From Flavobacteriales bacterium (GTDB lineage Bacteria > Bacteroidota > Bacteroidia > Flavobacteriales > Flavobacteriaceae), in assembly GCA_003229235.1 (NCBI GenBank), contig QIIH01000124.1, positions 1-7,853 of the forward strand: 7,853 bases of DNA, read 5' to 3'. The position numbers and the translations under genes are program-made. Positions 5,640 through 7,853 of this stretch are shown piece by piece. Every line of letters begins with the position of its first letter. Positions within the stretch are counted from its first letter, which is position 1. The notes below the pieces were generated by a model. It did no database searches, was not told the DNA's origin, and saw nothing but the letters and a program-made list of their open reading frames with translations.

Positions 5640-6322
5640 TTTAAGCTCTCAATAAATTGGTCGATACTCAAAGAGTCCCTAACGTTAAATTTTCCGATTT
5701 TGGTGCGTCTTAATGCGCTCAAATGAGCGCCATTGTTTAGAGCCTTGCCAAAATCATGAGCTAATGACCGTATATAAGTTCCTTTGCTGCAAACTACTCT
5801 AAAGCTAATGAATGGCAGATCGATTTTAGTAATTTCGAAAGTCGATATTGTTACTTGACGGCTTTTAATTTCTGTTGTTTCACCCTTTCTAGCAAGTTCG
5901 TAGAGGCGTATGCCATCTTTTTTTATTGCAGAAAAAATTGGGGGAACTTGCTCAATTTCTCCAATAAAACTTGCAGTCGCTTTGCGGATTTGGGATGTAG
6001 TTATAGCGTCGGTTTCGAAGGTAGCATCTATCTCTGTTTCGAGATCATAACTAGGCGTTGTTGCTCCTAAAGTAAAGGTTCCGGTATATTCTTTTTCCTG
6101 AGCCTGATACGAATCGATTTTTTTAGTGAACTTTCCAGTACATAATATTAATAATCCGGTGGCCAAAGGGTCTAAAGTGCCGGCATGGCCTACTTTAATT
6201 TTCTTGAAACCAAACTCGGTTTTTATAAGCCATCTAATTTTATTTACCACCTGAAACGAAGTCCACTCCAAGGGCTTGTCTATTAAAAGTACTTGACCAT
6301 CTAGGGCTTCTTGACCAGTCAT
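5633..6322 (-). CDS. truB: tRNA pseudouridine(55) synthase TruB
   Basis: TruB turns U55 in the T-loop of tRNAs into pseudouridine. The 229-residue protein shows the family start GQVLLIDKPLEWTSFQVVNKIR (9-30). The catalytic motif KVGHAGTLDPLATGLL (43-58) has the nucleophile Asp51. Further motifs are KEYTGTFTLGATTPSYDLE (77-95), QVPPIFSAIKKDGIRLYELARKG (about 129-151) and the RNA-contacting CSKGTYIRSLAHDFG. At about 230 residues it lacks the C-terminal PUA-like domain of E. coli TruB (314 residues), as is usual in Bacteroidetes. Its ATG overlaps the uppP stop by one base (TAATG), which suggests translational coupling. It is the last gene of the ftsX-uppP operon. The stop codon lies inside an inverted repeat. 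Confidence 0.97.
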   Translation of the reverse strand: MTGQEALDGQVLLIDKPLEWTSFQVVNKIRWLIKTEFGFKKIKVGHAGTLDPLATGLLILCTGKFTKKIDSYQAQEKEYTGTFTLGATTPSYDLETEIDATFETDAITTSQIRKATASFIGEIEQVPPIFSAIKKDGIRLYELARKGETTEIKSRQVTISTFEITKIDLPFISFRVVCSKGTYIRSLAHDFGKALNNGAHLSALRRTKIGKFNVRDSLSIDQFIESLKT

Positions 6323-7116
6323 TATATATTAAAGCTAAAGATGATGGCAACTATTCCGACGATCAAACAATAGATGGCAAAATACCGCAGTTGACTATTT
6401 TTAACCAATTTGATCATCCAAGTACAGGCAATAATTCCGCAGATAAAAGCAGCTAAAAAGCCTATTGCAAGTACAGAAAATTGTGTGCTTTCTGTAGTGA
6501 GTTCTCCGCTCAAAAGATCTTTTGCAATCTTACCAAAGATAAGTGGTATTACCATCAAGAAAGAAAATCGAGCAGCTTTGCTTTTATCATTCCCTAAAAG
6601 CACAGAAATCGAGATGGTAGCTCCGCTTCGAGAAATCCCTGGAAGCATTGCAATAGCTTGCGCTATCCCAATTATAAAGGCGTTTTTGTTTGATACAGGT
6701 TTTTGAGTGTCTTTGGCCATGTCTGCTAGATATAACAAAATTGCTGTCACAATAAGCATGGCGCCTACTAAGAGAATGTTTCCACCAAAGAGAGACTCTA
6801 GTTGCGATTCAAAAAAGAATCCTACTAAGGCAGCAGGAATCATAGATAATACTATTTTGAAAGCAAACTTAGATTGGTCGTTCCAGGTAAAAGAAAACAA
6901 ACCTTTAATGATATCCCAAATGTCTTTTCTAAAAACAACAACGGTACTCAGCGCAGTTGCAAAGTGAAGTACTACGGTAAAGAGCATGCTTTCTTCTGGA
7001 ATAGAAGTGTCGCCTAAAATTGCCTTCCCAAGTTCTAAATGTCCACTAGAGGAGACGGGCAGAAATTCTGTAAAACCCTGGACCATTCCCAGAATAATTG
7101 CATCAACTACATCCAT
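6322..7116 (-). CDS. uppP: Undecaprenyl-diphosphate phosphatase (UppP/BacA type)
   Basis: UppP is an inner-membrane enzyme that removes a phosphate from undecaprenyl diphosphate, renewing the lipid carrier for peptidoglycan and surface glycans; overproduction gives bacitracin resistance in other bacteria. The 264-residue protein is of normal length. It carries both signatures: QGFTEFLPVSSSGH (13-26), with the Gln/Glu metal-binding pair and His26, and LPGISRSGAT (158-167), with the phosphate-binding Arg163. About eight hydrophobic segments are visible, at roughly 46-63, 86-102, 113-131, 146-158, 166-174, 184-195, 215-236 and 244-262. The gene is 9 bases downstream of the DUF3098 gene and overlaps truB by one base. 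No bacitracin-responsive regulator is in view. Confidence 0.97.
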   Translation of the reverse strand: MDVVDAIILGMVQGFTEFLPVSSSGHLELGKAILGDTSIPEESMLFTVVLHFATALSTVVVFRKDIWDIIKGLFSFTWNDQSKFAFKIVLSMIPAALVGFFFESQLESLFGGNILLVGAMLIVTAILLYLADMAKDTQKPVSNKNAFIIGIAQAIAMLPGISRSGATISISVLLGNDKSKAARFSFLMVIPLIFGKIAKDLLSGELTTESTQFSVLAIGFLAAFICGIIACTWMIKLVKNSQLRYFAIYCLIVGIVAIIFSFNI

Positions 7117-7125
7117 TAGGGAAGG

Positions 7126-7380
7126 TTATTTGTCGGGATTCAATAAAATAGCATAAACTTCGATACCAAAACCAATTAACACCAAAGCCGGTGCTAGTCT
7201 AATGCGTCGCCAACTGTATATTTCTGGATTAAAAACATTGGGATCGTCACTGCCGCCCCCAGCCATTAAGATAAAGCCTAAGGCAATTACAGCTAGCCCT
7301 ATGAGCATAAACTTGTAATTTTTTTTAGTAAAAACCAGCTGTGCTTTCGCTGCTTCTTGTTTTCGTTTTTTTTCTCCCAT
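7126..7380 (-). CDS. DUF3098 small two-helix membrane protein
   Basis: This 84-residue protein matches DUF3098, a Bacteroidetes family of unknown function. A lysine-rich cytoplasmic start (MGEKKRKQEAAKAQ) leads to VFTKKNYKFMLIGLAVIALG. The first membrane helix is at about 23-40, then comes a short loop with GGGSDDPNVFNPEIYSWRRI (41-60). The second helix is at about 62-80. The loop with its SxDP, FNPEIYS and RR residues is the most family-specific part. It sits between a membrane protein of unknown function and uppP, with gaps of 3 and 9 bases, inside an operon that begins upstream with ftsX. A role near the division or cell-wall machinery is suggested by position only. Confidence 0.9.
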   Translation of the reverse strand: MGEKKRKQEAAKAQLVFTKKNYKFMLIGLAVIALGFILMAGGGSDDPNVFNPEIYSWRRIRLAPALVLIGFGIEVYAILLNPDK

Positions 7381-7383
7381 GTA

Positions 7384-7731
7384 CTATTTAAATTCTGTAT
7401 AAAGAACTGCGCCGTCTACAGTTAATTGTGCAATATGCTCAGAAGTTCTAATGGCAAATTTAGGTAAATGCATCGTAGCTTCTTTATTTAAGACACTGTT
7501 TTTAAGGGCTGCTATTGTTAAACCTTGTTCCAATGCTCTATTAATATAATAATAGTTGCCAGCCGCATCGTGAAAAACAATATCGTAAGAAGATTCTTCT
7601 GTAATTGAAACAATGGTGGTATTTACAACTACACATTCTTCTGCTTTAGGGTTTTTAATGATACTGCTTTTGACAACCAAAACCACTAATAAAACAGAAA
7701 TAATTCCGCCAGAAATTTTTAGGGACTTCAT
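7384..7731 (-). CDS. Membrane-anchored protein of unknown function in the ftsX-uppP operon
   Basis: The 115-residue protein has one N-terminal hydrophobic helix (about 5-22, after MKSLK). An exported domain of about 90 residues follows, rich in beta strands: CVVVNTTIVSITEESSYDIVF (33-53), NYYYINRALEQGLTIAALKN (59-78) and ATMHLPKFAIRTSEHIAQLTV (85-105). The YDIVF...YYINRALEQGL pattern seems familiar from uncharacterised flavobacterial proteins, but I cannot name a family. A signal peptide is a less likely reading of the N-terminus, since no good cleavage site follows the helix. It lies 11 bases after ftsX and 3 bases before the DUF3098 gene, so it is co-transcribed with them. As I recall the usual order, ftsX is directly followed by DUF3098, so this gene looks like an insertion. 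Confidence 0.75.
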   Translation of the reverse strand: MKSLKISGGIISVLLVVLVVKSSIIKNPKAEECVVVNTTIVSITEESSYDIVFHDAAGNYYYINRALEQGLTIAALKNSVLNKEATMHLPKFAIRTSEHIAQLTVDGAVLYTEFK

Positions 7732-7742
7732 TATCGATTGTG

Positions 7743-7853
7743 TTAGTTGTATAACTTATCGATACGCAAATTTAAAAATCGTTGTGTAGCTAGATAGGTG
7801 CTTATTACAGAAATTAAGAAACCAAACAGTAATACACCTCCAAAAAGGAAGCC
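7743..7853 (-). CDS. ftsX: Cell-division ABC permease FtsX, C-terminal 36 residues
   Basis: Only the end of this gene is in the window. It reads GFLFGGVLLFGFLISVIST, a membrane helix, then a short tail, YLATQRFLNLRIDKLYN. This matches the last helix and the cytoplasmic tail typical of Bacteroidetes FtsX, where a 'YFAVNRYLR.KTDDLYY'-like ending is common. FtsX works with the ATPase FtsE to switch on peptidoglycan hydrolases at the division site. A gene for an unknown 115-residue protein follows 11 bases later. The name rests on this short tail plus the downstream DUF3098-uppP-truB order, which normally follows ftsX in this group. Confidence 0.75.
   Translation of the reverse strand, partial: GFLFGGVLLFGFLISVISTYLATQRFLNLRIDKLYN

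Noticed and set aside
6410..6967. Two open frames on the plus strand opposite uppP
   Set aside because: They lie wholly inside a well-supported gene on the other strand, show no recognisable domain and are lysine/isoleucine-rich, as expected of shadow frames.
7731..7763. Direct repeat TTATCGAT at 7731-7738 and 7756-7763
   Set aside because: It is an eight-base match, with one copy in the ftsX coding tail and one at the next start codon. It is short enough to be chance.

Overview
The window looks like ordinary chromosomal housekeeping DNA from a member of the Bacteroidetes, most likely family Flavobacteriaceae. The support is family content: a DUF3127 protein, a DUF3098 protein beside ftsX and uppP, a Bacteroidetes-type histidine kinase with an 'LWAGMAKET' approach to its H-box, a type IX secretion (T9SS) type A sorting-domain remnant, and a flavobacterial TonB-like protein. 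The DNA is AT-rich, intergenic gaps are short, and start codons lack clear Shine-Dalgarno sequences, as is usual in this phylum. No tRNA, rRNA, CRISPR array, insertion sequence or phage gene was seen, and I found no clear undescribed multi-gene system.

Left part (1-1951): the 5' portion of a minus-strand sensor histidine kinase carries a one-base frameshift and runs off the left edge. Divergent from it is a two-gene plus-strand operon, a flavin reductase-like FMN protein followed 5 bases later by a DUF3127 protein with an SSB-like acidic tip. A strong intrinsic terminator closes it.

Middle part (1997-5510): aat (leucyl/phenylalanyl-tRNA-protein transferase) is followed by about 570 bases without an intact gene. 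That stretch holds a decayed small secreted protein with a T9SS sorting domain, broken by three in-frame stops. Next come a small secreted TPR-like protein (+), tag (3-methyladenine DNA glycosylase I, -), a thioredoxin-fold protein with a single-cysteine WCGDA motif (+) and a TonB-like protein (-). These four alternate in strand. Both convergent junctions are extremely tight (1 base apart and 3 bases overlapping). The tag/thioredoxin divergent gap holds a 14-base perfect palindrome.

Right part (5633-7853): a minus-strand operon reads ftsX (C-terminal end only), a 115-residue membrane-anchored protein of unknown function, a DUF3098 protein, uppP and truB, with gaps of 11, 3 and 9 bases and then a 1-base overlap. 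It joins cell division (FtsX), recycling of the undecaprenyl carrier lipid (UppP) and tRNA U55 modification (TruB), a grouping I recall as recurrent in flavobacteria. A long inverted repeat straddles the truB stop codon and may end or attenuate the transcript before the TonB-like gene.

The points most worth checking are the frameshifted kinase, the three-stop T9SS pseudogene, the 14-base palindrome upstream of the thioredoxin-like gene, and the overlapping alternative hairpins after truB.
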